Origin: Sandaracinaceae bacterium
Lineage (GTDB): Bacteria > Myxococcota_A > Polyangia > Polyangiales > Sandaracinaceae
DNA: 62,599 nt
Reading direction: 5' to 3'
NCBI GenBank assembly: GCA_019637095.1
Contig: JAHBWG010000056.1
Location: forward strand, 1 to 62,599
The position numbers and the translations under genes are program-made. Shown piece after piece: positions 46,911-55,768 of the stretch. The notes under the pieces are model-generated. The model was not told the DNA's origin. It worked only from the letters and a program-made list of their open reading frames with translations, and did no database searches. Each line of letters begins with the position of its first letter. Position 1 is the first letter of the stretch.

Positions 46911-47714
46911 TCAGAACAGGTCCATCTGCTCCGGCTCGAGGCCGAGCGCGCGCCGCACCGGCGTGAACGAGCGGCGATGGATCGGCGTCACCCCGAGCTT
47001 CATCAGCGCGTCCTGGTGCTCGCGCACCGGGTAGCCCTTGTGCCGCGCGAGCCCGTAGCCGGGGTAGCGCTCGTCGAGCTCGACCATCAGCGCGTCGCGG
47101 TGGACCTTGGCCACGATCGACGCGGCGGCGATCGAGAAGCACTCCGCGTCGCCGTGGATGATCGGCGTCTGCGGGATCGGCACCTCGTCGAGCCGGCGCG
47201 CGTCGACGAGCACGTGATCGGGCGTGACGCGCAGCCCCTCGATCGCGCGGCGCATGCTCAGGAGGCCCGCGCGGTAGATGTTGATGCGATCGATCTCCTC
47301 CGGATCGACCGACCCGATCGCGTAGCAGACGCACTCGCGCCGGATCACCGCCGCGAGCCGCTCGCGCGTCTCCGCGTCGAGCTTCTTGCTGTCGTCGACG
47401 CCCGCGAGGCGGAAGCCCTCCGGCAGGATCACCGCCGCCGACACCACCGGCCCCGCGAGCGGGCTCATCCCGACCTCGTCGACGCCCGCGAGGTGGACCA
47501 CGCCGCCGCGCCGCAGCCCGCGCTCGACGCGCAGCATCTTGCGCAGGCGCTGGCCCTCCGCGCGGTTCCTCCGGCGGCGGCGCTCGACGGCCTCGAGGAT
47601 CGCGCGCGCGCCGGCGCGGGGATCGGCGGCGAGCTCGGCCTCGAGCTCGGCCGGCAGCGGCAGCTCGCCGGCGACGTAGCGCGCGCGCAGCTCGCTCAGG
47701 GTGGGAAGCGGCAC
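46911..47714 (-). CDS. rnhB: Ribonuclease HII
   Basis: 267 residues from a GTG. Metal ligands D79-E80 ([18 protein letters not shown]), an Asp in [13 protein letters not shown] and the C-terminal [21 protein letters not shown] region. It removes RNA from RNA-DNA hybrids, in particular misincorporated ribonucleotides. It carries about 70 extra residues before the catalytic core, with a basic [19 protein letters not shown] stretch. Its first nine codons and the aroC tail are duplicated 794 bases away. In the ancestral layout aroC ended 10 bases before this start. Confidence 0.95.
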   Translation of the reverse strand: MPLPTLSELRARYVAGELPLPAELEAELAADPRAGARAILEAVERRRRRNRAEGQRLRKMLRVERGLRRGGVVHLAGVDEVGMSPLAGPVVSAAVILPEGFRLAGVDDSKKLDAETRERLAAVIRRECVCYAIGSVDPEEIDRINIYRAGLLSMRRAIEGLRVTPDHVLVDARRLDEVPIPQTPIIHGDAECFSIAAASIVAKVHRDALMVELDERYPGYGLARHKGYPVREHQDALMKLGVTPIHRRSFTPVRRALGLEPEQMDLF

Positions 47715-47839
47715 GCCGCGACTTCTACCGTGCGAAGCCCATCGCGCGCCAGCGCAGCCAGTGATCGGCGAGCACCAGCGCGACCATCGCCTCGGCCATC
47801 GGCACGAAGCGCGGGAGCAAGCAAGGGTCGTGGCGGCCC
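47689..47839. repeat. 151-bp direct repeat, copy A (start of the functional rnhB)
   Basis: Contains the rnhB start codon with its first nine codons (Met-Pro-Leu-Pro-Thr-Leu-Ser-Glu-Leu) and a headless copy of the aroC 3' end. Identical to 48483-48633 except for three bases. Confidence 0.9.
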
Positions 47840-47846
47840 CCGTGGC

Positions 47847-48182
47847 TCAGGTCGTGATGACCAGCAGCGACGCGACCGGGTCTGCGTCGAACGCGGCGAA
47901 GTCCGCCACGTGCGCGCGGACGATCGCGTGGATGTCGGAGGTCGATCGGTTCCCGACGTGGAGCCAGACAACCTTGGGCGGGTGACCGTGCAGGAAGCTG
48001 CGCTGCCGAAAGTCGGCGTCCTTCGAGACGATCGCGAGCCCGTTTCGCTTGGCGTGCTCCCAGACGGCTTCGTCGTCCGCCGCGGCGAGGCCCACGTCCC
48101 TGACGTGGATCGAGCCGGGGAACACGTCGGCCAGCAGCTCCGCGAGGCGATGCGAGAGGTTCTGATCGAACAGTAGCTTCAC
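47847..48182 (-). CDS. DUF5615 PIN-like toxin
   Basis: 111 residues from the GTG at 48180-48182, which overlaps the antitoxin stop (GTGA). Starts with the family motif [15 protein letters not shown], followed by [20 protein letters not shown] and [14 protein letters not shown]; the Asp at residue 6 and those in KDADF are the presumed PIN metal ligands. DUF5615 proteins are putative ribonuclease toxins paired with DUF433 partners (the Mycobacterium VapBC45 type, recalled). The stop is only seven bases from the repeat copy at 47839. Confidence 0.88.
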   Translation of the reverse strand: MKLLFDQNLSHRLAELLADVFPGSIHVRDVGLAAADDEAVWEHAKRNGLAIVSKDADFRQRSFLHGHPPKVVWLHVGNRSTSDIHAIVRAHVADFAAFDADPVASLLVITT

Positions 48183-48406
48183 GCAGCGGGCGCCAAGAAG
48201 AGGCGGCGTTCGCGGTCCGCCGCGAACGCGAGCGCCGCGCGAATGTCCGCCGCTTCGAGGTCCGGGAAGTCCTGAACGATGTCCTCTTCCGACATTCCCG
48301 AGGCGAGATACTCGAGGATATCGTAGACGGTGATACGGAGACCTCGGATGCAGGGCTTGCCGCCCCGCTTGTCGGGATCGAGCGTGATCCTCGCGCGGTA
48401 GTCCAC
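48179..48406 (-). CDS. DUF433 antitoxin
   Basis: 75 residues from the GTG at 48404-48406 ([20 protein letters not shown]). DUF433 signature: [39 protein letters not shown] and [12 protein letters not shown], a HTH-like fold. It neutralises the DUF5615 partner. In the same reading frame an upstream GTG at 48506-48508 would add 34 residues that begin with the nine residues of RnhB, so a fused longer form is possible. Translation is coupled to the toxin gene. Confidence 0.85.
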   Translation of the reverse strand: MDYRARITLDPDKRGGKPCIRGLRITVYDILEYLASGMSEEDIVQDFPDLEAADIRAALAFAADRERRLFLAPAA

Positions 48407-48482
48407 GGATCGACCGTAGCGAAGCGGGATGTCGGGCGCAACCAAGCGGGCGCGGCAACCGTTCTGGCTGGCCACATCGCTG

Positions 48483-48633
48483 AGCTCGCTCAGGGTGGGA
48501 AGCGGCACGCCGCGACTTCTACCGCGCGAAGCCCATCGCGCGCCACCGCAGCCAGTGATCGGCGAGCACCAGCGCGACCATCGCCTCGGCCATCGGCACG
48601 AAGCGAGGGAGCAAGCAAGGGTCGTGGCGGCCC
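48483..48633. repeat. 151-bp direct repeat, copy B (3' end of the functional aroC)
   Basis: Holds the last 38 codons of the intact aroC and an orphan rnhB start. With copy A it brackets the DUF433/DUF5615 cassette; the offset between copies is 794 bases. Confidence 0.9.
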
Positions 48634-49613
48634 TCGGTCGCGATCGTCGCCGGCTGCCCGAGCCGATCGACCGTCGGCTGCTTCTTCGACAGCGAGCTCG
48701 TCGGCTTCACGGCCGCGCGCATCACGATCGGCATCCCGGTCGAGATGCCCCCGAGCATCCCGCCGTGCCGGTTCGTCATCGTGCGCAGCGCCGCCGGATC
48801 GCCCGGCACGTAGATGTCGTTGTTGTCGCTGCCGCGCATCGTCGCGCACCCGAACCCGATGCCGTACTCGACGCCCAGGACGGCGGGCAGGCTGAACAAC
48901 GCCTTGGCGAGGTCCGCCTTGAGCTTGTCGAACACCGGCTCGCCGAGCCCGGCGGGCACGCCCGTGGCGACGATCGTCGAGACGCCGCCGATGGAGTCCT
49001 GGTCGCGCCGCGCCTCGTCGATGCGCGCGATCATCGCCTGCGCGGCGACCGGATCGGGGCAGCGGACCGGTGTCGCCTCGACCGCCTCGAGCGTGACCGC
49101 CTCGGGGTCGGGGACCTCGGCGACGATCTCGCCGACCTGCGCGACCCACGCGAGCACCCGAGCGCCGACCTCCTCCTCCAGCAGCTTCTTGGCGATCGCG
49201 CCGGCCGCGACGCGCGCCACCGTCTCGCGCGCGCTCGCGCGCCCGCCGCCACGGTAGTCGCGCACGCCGTACTTCGCGTCGTACGCGTGATCGGCGTGGC
49301 CAGGCCGGTAGAGGTCCGCGATCTTCGCGTAGTCGCGCGAGCGCGCGTCCTCGTTGCGCACCAGGATCGCGATCGGCGTCCCCGTGGTGCGGCCCTCGAA
49401 CACGCCGCTGAGGATCTCGGGCGCGTCGCTCTCCTTGCGCTGCGTGACGAGCTTGCTCTGGCCCGGCTTGCGCCGCGCGAGCTCGCGCTCGAGGTCCGCG
49501 ACGTCGAGCGCGAGGCCCGGCGGGCAGCCGTCGACGATGACGACGTTCGCGGGCCCGTGCGACTCGCCCGCGGTCGTCACGCGGAAGAGGGTCCCGAAGC
49601 TGCTCCCGGCCAT
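48519..49613 (-). CDS. aroC: Chorismate synthase
   Basis: 364 residues. Begins MAGSSFGTLFRVTTAGESHG, with conserved GCPPGLALD, DHAYDAKYG(V)RDYRGGGRAS and the NRHGGMLGGISTG segment. It converts EPSP to chorismate with reduced FMN, the last shikimate-pathway step. It ends in repeat copy B; transcription toward rnhB is now interrupted by the cassette. No other aro gene is nearby. Confidence 0.97.
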   Translation of the reverse strand: MAGSSFGTLFRVTTAGESHGPANVVIVDGCPPGLALDVADLERELARRKPGQSKLVTQRKESDAPEILSGVFEGRTTGTPIAILVRNEDARSRDYAKIADLYRPGHADHAYDAKYGVRDYRGGGRASARETVARVAAGAIAKKLLEEEVGARVLAWVAQVGEIVAEVPDPEAVTLEAVEATPVRCPDPVAAQAMIARIDEARRDQDSIGGVSTIVATGVPAGLGEPVFDKLKADLAKALFSLPAVLGVEYGIGFGCATMRGSDNNDIYVPGDPAALRTMTNRHGGMLGGISTGMPIVMRAAVKPTSSLSKKQPTVDRLGQPATIATEGRHDPCLLPRFVPMAEAMVALVLADHWLRWRAMGFAR

Positions 49614-49773
49614 GGCGCCCGGAGCGTGCCACGCCGCGCCCGGCGCGCGAGCCGGCGCACGACTCGGGCACGACGCGAGCCGGGCGCCGTCGGGGTCACG
49701 GCAGGCGCCCGCGACGCAGGACCCGAGCGCAGGCCGCCTGCGTTCGACCGGATCCGCGGCCGGTGAGAGCGCG

Positions 49774-50283
49774 CTACTCGCCGAGCGCGGAGAGGCCCGC
49801 GAGGGCGCCGATCACGACGGCGACGCCCACGAGCTCACGACCGCTCGGCACGCGCGCGCAGGTCCAGCTGCCGCATGCGGAGCCGCCGTCCGACCAGCCC
49901 CACTCAGGCTCGCGGGACGCGTATCCCACGTACTCGCTCCGCGGAAGGACCGCCGCGACGCCATCGACGAGGGCGACCGCGCTGCCGAGCGCCGACGAGG
50001 GGACGACCATCAGCGCCGCGAGCGCGATCGCGAGCACCGCCGGCCACTGGCGCCGCCCCGCGCGCTTGGCCGCCCGCCGCGACCGACTCGCGAGGACGAT
50101 GGCGCCGATGCCCAGCACCGGAGCGGTCAGCGCGACGATCGCGCCGAGCCAGGGGACGCGACTGAAGAGCAGCACGAGCCCGACGAGCGGGGTCACGAAC
50201 GAGAGGCCGACCGCGATCAGCGACAACGTCGTTCCCCACGTCCTCGGTCGCTCGAGCGGTTCTTCCCCCACGGCAGCCCTCAT
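49774..50283 (-). CDS. Hypothetical membrane protein
   Basis: 169 residues from the ATG at 50281-50283. Three or four hydrophobic helices (TLSLIAVGLSFVTPLVGLVLL, APVLGIGAIVLAS, WPAVLAIALAALMVV and the C-terminal VGVAVVIGALAGLSAL), with a loop carrying two Cys (CGSWTC). It overlaps the preceding gene by four bases (ATGA). No family recognised. Confidence 0.6.
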   Translation of the reverse strand: MRAAVGEEPLERPRTWGTTLSLIAVGLSFVTPLVGLVLLFSRVPWLGAIVALTAPVLGIGAIVLASRSRRAAKRAGRRQWPAVLAIALAALMVVPSSALGSAVALVDGVAAVLPRSEYVGYASREPEWGWSDGGSACGSWTCARVPSGRELVGVAVVIGALAGLSALGE

Positions 50284-51065
50284 ACGCGCTCACTCGACGA
50301 CACATTCCCAGCGGCGCGTACGCCCCGAGCACGAGGCACGCGGGTGACGTGGACCGGGCACGCCTCGGTCCCCTCGAAGAGGAGCACCTGGCCGGTCCCT
50401 CGGTAGCCCACCTCGGTCGTGCTCCGACGCGCCGGCCCGCTCACCTCGACGTGGTCACCGGCGCGCACGGTCACCTCCATCCTCCCGCTCGCCTCGTCCC
50501 AGAGCTCGAGCAGATCGTCGTCGACCACGGCCACGCACCCGGAGCCGTCGTCGATCTCGAACGTCGCTCGAGCGGGATGGAGACGGAGCGCCGACGTCTC
50601 GAGCACGACCTCGCCCGGGGCACCGGGTCGGACCACGCGACCCGCGACGCGGACGATGGGCTCCCTCGCGTCCGCGGCGCGCACGAGCGGGACGCGCCGG
50701 GCGCGGGCGCGCGCGGCGGCGCACCGACGCCGGCGCACCACGGACGCGAGCGCGTTCTCCACGAATAGCACCCCCAGGACCATCGGGATCGCCACGAGGA
50801 ACGTCGTCGGGAGCCACACGAGGAACCCGATGCTCCCGTTCGTCGCGTCGCCGACGAGGTAGGCGGGGGCCGCCGCCAAGGCCATCCCCGAGAAGGCCGT
50901 CGTCGTGCCCACCGCCTCGGTCCACAACAACGGCCAGGCACGCCGCGAGCTGAGCACACGACACCGCACGCACGGGCCGCGATCCGGTGCGGGCAGGAGA
51001 CACTCGCGGCACTTCGTGGCGTCCTCGATCCGCACGGCTGGGATCCTCCCGCCCATGATACCCAT
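50280..51065 (-). CDS. Membrane protein with N-terminal zinc-ribbon-like motif
   Basis: 261 residues from the ATG at 51063-51065 (an ATG three codons later is possible). CRECLLPAPDRGPCVRC, with two CxxC pairs, suggests a zinc ribbon at residues about 18-34; then two membrane helices (TTAFSGMALAAAPAYLVG, LVWLPTTFLVAIPMVLGVLF). The soluble part has strand pairs such as FEIDDGSGCVAVVDDD and VTVRAGDHVEVSGPA. Seems to pair with the next gene (ATGA overlap). Function unknown. Confidence 0.6.
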   Translation of the reverse strand: MGIMGGRIPAVRIEDATKCRECLLPAPDRGPCVRCRVLSSRRAWPLLWTEAVGTTTAFSGMALAAAPAYLVGDATNGSIGFLVWLPTTFLVAIPMVLGVLFVENALASVVRRRRCAAARARARRVPLVRAADAREPIVRVAGRVVRPGAPGEVVLETSALRLHPARATFEIDDGSGCVAVVDDDLLELWDEASGRMEVTVRAGDHVEVSGPARRSTTEVGYRGTGQVLLFEGTEACPVHVTRVPRARGVRAAGNVSSSERV

Positions 51066-51087
51066 TGGATCGGCTTCCCCTTCGCGC

Positions 51088-51219
51088 CTTCGCGTCTTCG
51101 CGCGAGACCTCGCGTCGCGAGCCGCTCGCGGTGCCGCCGACGCCCCACTTCGACTTCCCTTCGCGTCTTCGCGCGAGACCTCGCGTCGCGACCCGCTCGC
51201 GGTGCCGCCGACGGCCCAC
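51088..51219. repeat. Tandem repeat, 71-base unit, about 1.9 copies
   Basis: The word cttcgcgtcttcgcgcgaga recurs at 51088 and 51159. The two copies match over about 60 bases with a few changes. They fill most of the gap between the zinc-ribbon gene start (51065) and the end of the macroglobulin-like gene (51221). Confidence 0.75.
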
Positions 51220-51220
51220 G

Positions 51221-54200
51221 TCAACGCACGTCGACGATCGCCGCGGGCGTGAGGCCGAAGCGCGCGTCGTCGAGGACGAGCCGCGCGGGGCCGGCGGCGT
51301 AGGTCCCGGTGCCGGCGGCGAGCAGCGGCAAGACGAGCTCGTGGCGGCCCGCGCGCGTCGCGCCGAGGCGCAGCACCACCGCGCCGTCGACGAACGAGAT
51401 CGACGCGGCGAGCGCCCGGTCGAGCCCGCGCGGGTCGAGCGTGAGCCCGGCGGGGAGCGGCAGCGTGAGCGTGGCGCTCGCCGCCTCGCGCGCGAGCTCG
51501 AAGCGCACCCGCGCCCGCCACGCGCCGTCCTCGCGCTCGAGCTCGCGCGAGACGCGCACCTCGCCCAGGCTCGCGCTCGGATCGGCGACGTCGGCGGCGC
51601 CGGCGACGACCACGCGACGCAGGCGGTCGGCGCGCGCGGCGAAGCGCAGCACGAGCCGGTGCGCGCCTTCGGGGACGGCGACCACGCCGCCGCGGATCGG
51701 CACCGGGCGATCGTCGAGCAGCGCCTCGACGGAGTCGGCGCCGCGCGGGAGCGTCGCGAACAGCTCGAGGACGTCGGCCTCGTCGGTGCCCCAGATCAGC
51801 GGGTCCGGGCGCGCCGGCTGGCGCGCGATCCACGCGCCGACGCGCGCGGCGACCTCGGCGGCGCGCGGGTCCGGCGTGCGCGCGAGCGCGAGCGCGGCGC
51901 GCGCGAGCACCCCGCGATCGCTCTGGCGCCCGTAGCAGAGGAACCAGACCGCGCCGCGGCAGACGGCGAGCGGCGTGGCCTGCGCGAGCCGCGCGTCGAT
52001 CGCGCGCAGGAGCACGTCGGCCGCGCGCCGGCGGAGCGCGTGCCGGCCGAAGTGGTGTGCCGCCAAGACGACTTGCGCGATCGCCTCGGGGTCACCGGCG
52101 CTCGCGGCGAGCGCGCGCTCGAGGCCCGGCTCCGGGTCGTCCGTCGCGTCCGGCGCGTCGAGCAGGCGCGCGGCGCGGGCGTGCGCCTCGGGGCCGAGCT
52201 CGCCGCGCGCGTACCGCGCGCGCAGGCGCGCCCGGGCCGGCGCCCACTCCGCCGCGTCGGCGCCGGCGTGCTCGAGCACCGCGAGCGTGAGCGCGGGGTC
52301 GGCGTGGTCGCGCCACCCGAGCTCGCCGCTCGACGTGACGTACTGCCGCAGCGCCGCGAGCTCACCCTCGACGGCCTGATCGAGCTCGCGCGAGAGGCTC
52401 GGATCGGCGGACGCGCGCGCGACGCGGCGCAGCGCGGCGAGCGAGGCGAGGCGGTCGGCGCGCAGCGGCGCGAAGCTCCACCGCGGCCGTCGGACGAGCT
52501 CGAGCAGGCGCTCGACCTCCGCGCGCGGGCTCGGGTCGAGGGCGACGTCGAAGGTGGCCCGCGACGCGAGCGCGGGGAGCGGGACCTCGACGTCGGTCGC
52601 CCCCGGTCCGATCGCCACGCCGTAGTAGAGCGAATGCCGCGTCCACGGCGGGCGCACGTCGATCGACGTGCTCGCCGCGTCGGTGATCGCCGCGCCGGGC
52701 GCGCTAGGCGCGCCGCCCGCGCGCACGTCGAGCCGCAGGCGCGCCGCGCCCGGCGCGCTCGCCTCGATCACGAAGGCGGCGCTGCCCCGGCCGCCCTCGA
52801 GCGCGATCGCTGCCGCGGGCGCCTCGAGGACGCGCAGCCCCTCGCTCGGCGAGAGCGCGATCTCGGCGCGCGCGACGCCGCGACCGGCGCGCACGTGCAC
52901 CGTGCCGACCGCGCGATCCCCCGGCCGCAGCGTGGCGGGCACCTCGAGCCAGCCCTCGATCGCCTGGCGCGTGTGCACCACGCGGTGGGCGCGCGCGCCC
53001 GCGCCGTCGCTCGCGATCGCGATCGCCTCGACGCGCCAGCGACCCGGGTGATCCGGGAGCGGCACGTCGAGCTCGAGCCGGCCGTCCGGGCCGAGCGGCG
53101 CGAGCCCGACGAAGTGGAGCGTGCCCTCGAGGCGCGCCTCGCGCGCCGGGCCGGCGTGTCCGACCGCGCCGATCGATCCGAGCCCCATGCCGCCGCCGCC
53201 TCTGCCAGAGCCGCCCGCGCCGAAGCTGCCGATGGCCGCACAGTCGAACCGCAGCGTGCGGCCGTCGACCGACACGGTCGTGTCCGTCGCCTCCGCCACG
53301 CGCAGCGCGACGAGATCCCATGGGAGGTTGCGCGCGACGACGGTGTGCGGTGCCGTGCCCTCGTCGCCGTCGCAGTCGGAGGCGCCGCGCGCGAGCCCGG
53401 CCGCGCGGGCGAGCGCGCGCGCGATCGCGGCGATCGGTCCGCGCGCGCGCACGTCGACCACCGCGCCGCCGTGGCCCCAGCCGTGCCGGTGCGTCGCGCG
53501 ATCGAGCGCGCGGCCATCGACGAGGAGCTCCGTCTCGAGCCGCCGCCCCTCCTCGGCGCCGAACCCGATCGGCACCGTCGAGTCGGCCCCGCTCGCCGGG
53601 CGGCCGGGCAGCCGCAGGTACTCGTCGGGCAGCGGATACGTGTCCTCGCCCAGGCCCCAGTAGCCCGCGTCCGCGAGCCACAGGCTCACCACCGCGTCGC
53701 GCGGGCGGCCATCGCGGAGCGTGCGCGCCTCGAGCACCACGCGCGCCGTCTCGCCGCGCGAGTAGACCGCGCGATCGCTCGCGACCGAGAGCGACATCGG
53801 CGCGGACGTCTCGACCTCGACGGTCGCGCTCGCCGTCGCGACGATCCCCCGCGCGACGTGCGTGATCACGACCGACGCGAGCCCGCGCGCCGTCTCCGGC
53901 ACCGTGAGGCTCACGCGCGTGACGCGCCCCGCGGCGTCGATCGGCGCGTGCTCGAGCACGCCGCCTTGCTCGAGCGTGAGCCACGCGCGCCCGCTCCCCG
54001 CGGGCAGCCGCACGTCCACCGCGAGCGCCTCACCCGGCCGGCTCGCCCGCGCGGCCGGCGAGACCGCGAGCTCACCGCGCCGCGCGAGCACCGGCGGGCG
54101 CGCCCGCTCCCAGATCACCAGGCTCGCCGACGCGTGCTCGTGCTCGCCCTCGATCATCCACGGGCCCGCGCCCGCGAGCGGCAAGCGCACCGCGACGCGC

Positions 54201-55768
54201 CCGCCCGCCGCCCGCGCGTCCATCCGGTGCCGCGCTGGCCCGAGCGCGCGGTTGCCGTCGCTCCCGCGCACCGTCAGGCGCACGGGGCCGTCGAGCGGCG
54301 CGCCGCCGAGATCCGTGAGGCGCGCCTCGAGCGCGACGAGCTCCCCCGGCGCGCCGCGCTCGACCTCGGCGTCGAGCTCGAGCAGCGTGCGGCTCCGTCC
54401 GACCAGGAGCTCGGTGCTCGCCATCACGACGGTGTCGCCGCTCGCGACGCTCGCGTGGAGCGCGACGCGGTCGAGGGCCGAGACCGCGCTCGGCACGCGC
54501 AGCTCGAAGAACGCGGGGCGACGCGGGCCGATCGGCGCGACGAGCCGTCCGAACGGCGTGTCGAGCACGACGTCGCGCGCGGTCGGCCAGCCCCCGTCGG
54601 CGTCGGCGACGCGCACGCGCACGACCTCGCCCGCCGCCGCCCACGGCCGCGCCGCCTCCACGATCAGATCGCGCCGCGGGAGCACGCGGTGATCGATGCG
54701 CACCTCGCGCACGTGCGCGCGCCCACCGAGCGTGGCGGTCACCGTCCCCGACGCCTGGACCTGCGCGACGAAGTCCCCGTTCGCGTCCGTCACGACCTCG
54801 ATCGGCTCGCCGCCCGCCGTGACGGTCACGCGCGCGCCCGCGAGCGGCCCCGGCGCTCCGCCCGGGCACCCGCGCACGTGGCCGCGCAGGTGCATCTGCT
54901 CCACCAGCCGGAAGAGCGGCCGGCCCGTCGCGACGTAGACCCGCGGATCGCACGGCGCGAGGCGCGCGTGCGCGGCGTCGGCCCACGCGAGGTCGTCGCC
55001 GCGCGCGACGCGGAAGCGCACCGTCTCCTCGTCCGACGCCGCGAACCGCGCGACGCCGTCCGGGCCGGTCGTCGCGGACGCGAGCGCGCGCGCGCCGGCG
55101 AACGTCTGCACCGCCAGGCCGGCCACCGGCGCGCCGTCGGCGTCCGTCACGCGCGCGAGGTCCGCGCGATCACCGCGCCGCGCGACGAGCACGAGCTCGC
55201 CGACCGACAACAGCGCGCTCGCGACCCACGCGGCCGCGCGCACCTGCACGAGGTAGAGCCCCGGGCGCAGCCGGCCGAAGCTCACGCGATCGACGGCCCA
55301 GTCGCCGTCGCGCACCCAGTACGTCGCCACGCCATCCTGGACGTCCTCGTTCGAGTCGTAGACGACGGTCTCGTTCGAGACGCGCTCGAGCGCGTCGGCC
55401 GTGGGCATGACGACGTGGCGGCGGCTCGCGATCGACAGCCGGCGGCCGCTCGGGGAGGCGGGGCTCGCGAGGAGCGCCTCGGCCTCCTCGCCGAGGTTCG
55501 TCGCCGCGACGGACAGGCCCTGGCGCGCGCCGGCCTGGCCGAGGATCGCGTCGGGCTCGTGCACGGCGAAGAGCGCGACGTCGACCTCGCCGCCACCGCG
55601 CACCTGCAAGCGGACTTGCGCCGGCTCGGACGGCAGGAACCGCCGCGGCGCGTCGAGCAGCACGAAAGGCCGCTCGGGGAGCGGCACCGGCACCTCGGCG
55701 CGGGTCCCGACCTGCGCGGCGGCGGGCGACGTCACGAGGAGCAGCGCGATCACCACGCGACGGTTCAT
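51221..55768 (-). CDS. Alpha-2-macroglobulin-like (MG2-domain) secreted protein
   Basis: 1515 residues from the ATG at 55766-55768, a long extracytoplasmic protein with N-terminal signal peptide (VVIALLLVTSPAAAQ). It has an MG-type start (FVLLDAPRRFLPSEPAQVRL), many beta-sandwich units including DLARVTDADGAPVAGLAVQT, and a helical C-terminal half (about 1050-1330) like the thioester-domain region of YfaS/YfhM-type macroglobulins. The CxEQ thioester motif was not found, so it would be a non-thioester form. A Gly-rich loop (GAGGSGRGGGGMGLGSIGAV, about 860-880) is reminiscent of AgmX-type proteins. Overlaps the DUF2135 gene (ATGA), as in E. coli yfa clusters. Predicted role: periplasmic protease inhibitor or scaffold. 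Confidence 0.72.
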   Translation of the reverse strand: MNRRVVIALLLVTSPAAAQVGTRAEVPVPLPERPFVLLDAPRRFLPSEPAQVRLQVRGGGEVDVALFAVHEPDAILGQAGARQGLSVAATNLGEEAEALLASPASPSGRRLSIASRRHVVMPTADALERVSNETVVYDSNEDVQDGVATYWVRDGDWAVDRVSFGRLRPGLYLVQVRAAAWVASALLSVGELVLVARRGDRADLARVTDADGAPVAGLAVQTFAGARALASATTGPDGVARFAASDEETVRFRVARGDDLAWADAAHARLAPCDPRVYVATGRPLFRLVEQMHLRGHVRGCPGGAPGPLAGARVTVTAGGEPIEVVTDANGDFVAQVQASGTVTATLGGRAHVREVRIDHRVLPRRDLIVEAARPWAAAGEVVRVRVADADGGWPTARDVVLDTPFGRLVAPIGPRRPAFFELRVPSAVSALDRVALHASVASGDTVVMASTELLVGRSRTLLELDAEVERGAPGELVALEARLTDLGGAPLDGPVRLTVRGSDGNRALGPARHRMDARAAGGRVAVRLPLAGAGPWMIEGEHEHASASLVIWERARPPVLARRGELAVSPAARASRPGEALAVDVRLPAGSGRAWLTLEQGGVLEHAPIDAAGRVTRVSLTVPETARGLASVVITHVARGIVATASATVEVETSAPMSLSVASDRAVYSRGETARVVLEARTLRDGRPRDAVVSLWLADAGYWGLGEDTYPLPDEYLRLPGRPASGADSTVPIGFGAEEGRRLETELLVDGRALDRATHRHGWGHGGAVVDVRARGPIAAIARALARAAGLARGASDCDGDEGTAPHTVVARNLPWDLVALRVAEATDTTVSVDGRTLRFDCAAIGSFGAGGSGRGGGGMGLGSIGAVGHAGPAREARLEGTLHFVGLAPLGPDGRLELDVPLPDHPGRWRVEAIAIASDGAGARAHRVVHTRQAIEGWLEVPATLRPGDRAVGTVHVRAGRGVARAEIALSPSEGLRVLEAPAAAIALEGGRGSAAFVIEASAPGAARLRLDVRAGGAPSAPGAAITDAASTSIDVRPPWTRHSLYYGVAIGPGATDVEVPLPALASRATFDVALDPSPRAEVERLLELVRRPRWSFAPLRADRLASLAALRRVARASADPSLSRELDQAVEGELAALRQYVTSSGELGWRDHADPALTLAVLEHAGADAAEWAPARARLRARYARGELGPEAHARAARLLDAPDATDDPEPGLERALAASAGDPEAIAQVVLAAHHFGRHALRRRAADVLLRAIDARLAQATPLAVCRGAVWFLCYGRQSDRGVLARAALALARTPDPRAAEVAARVGAWIARQPARPDPLIWGTDEADVLELFATLPRGADSVEALLDDRPVPIRGGVVAVPEGAHRLVLRFAARADRLRRVVVAGAADVADPSASLGEVRVSRELEREDGAWRARVRFELAREAASATLTLPLPAGLTLDPRGLDRALAASISFVDGAVVLRLGATRAGRHELVLPLLAAGTGTYAAGPARLVLDDARFGLTPAAIVDVR
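55606..55619. other. GCAA-N6-TTGC iterated palindrome, site 5
   Basis: gcaagcggacttgc; in the macroglobulin-like gene it reads CAA GTC CGC TTG (Gln-Val-Arg-Leu). Confidence 0.7.

Noticed and set aside
51221-55768. A CxEQ thioester motif in the macroglobulin-like protein
   Set aside because: Not found on reading the sequence; C residues near Glu/Gln lack the required spacing.
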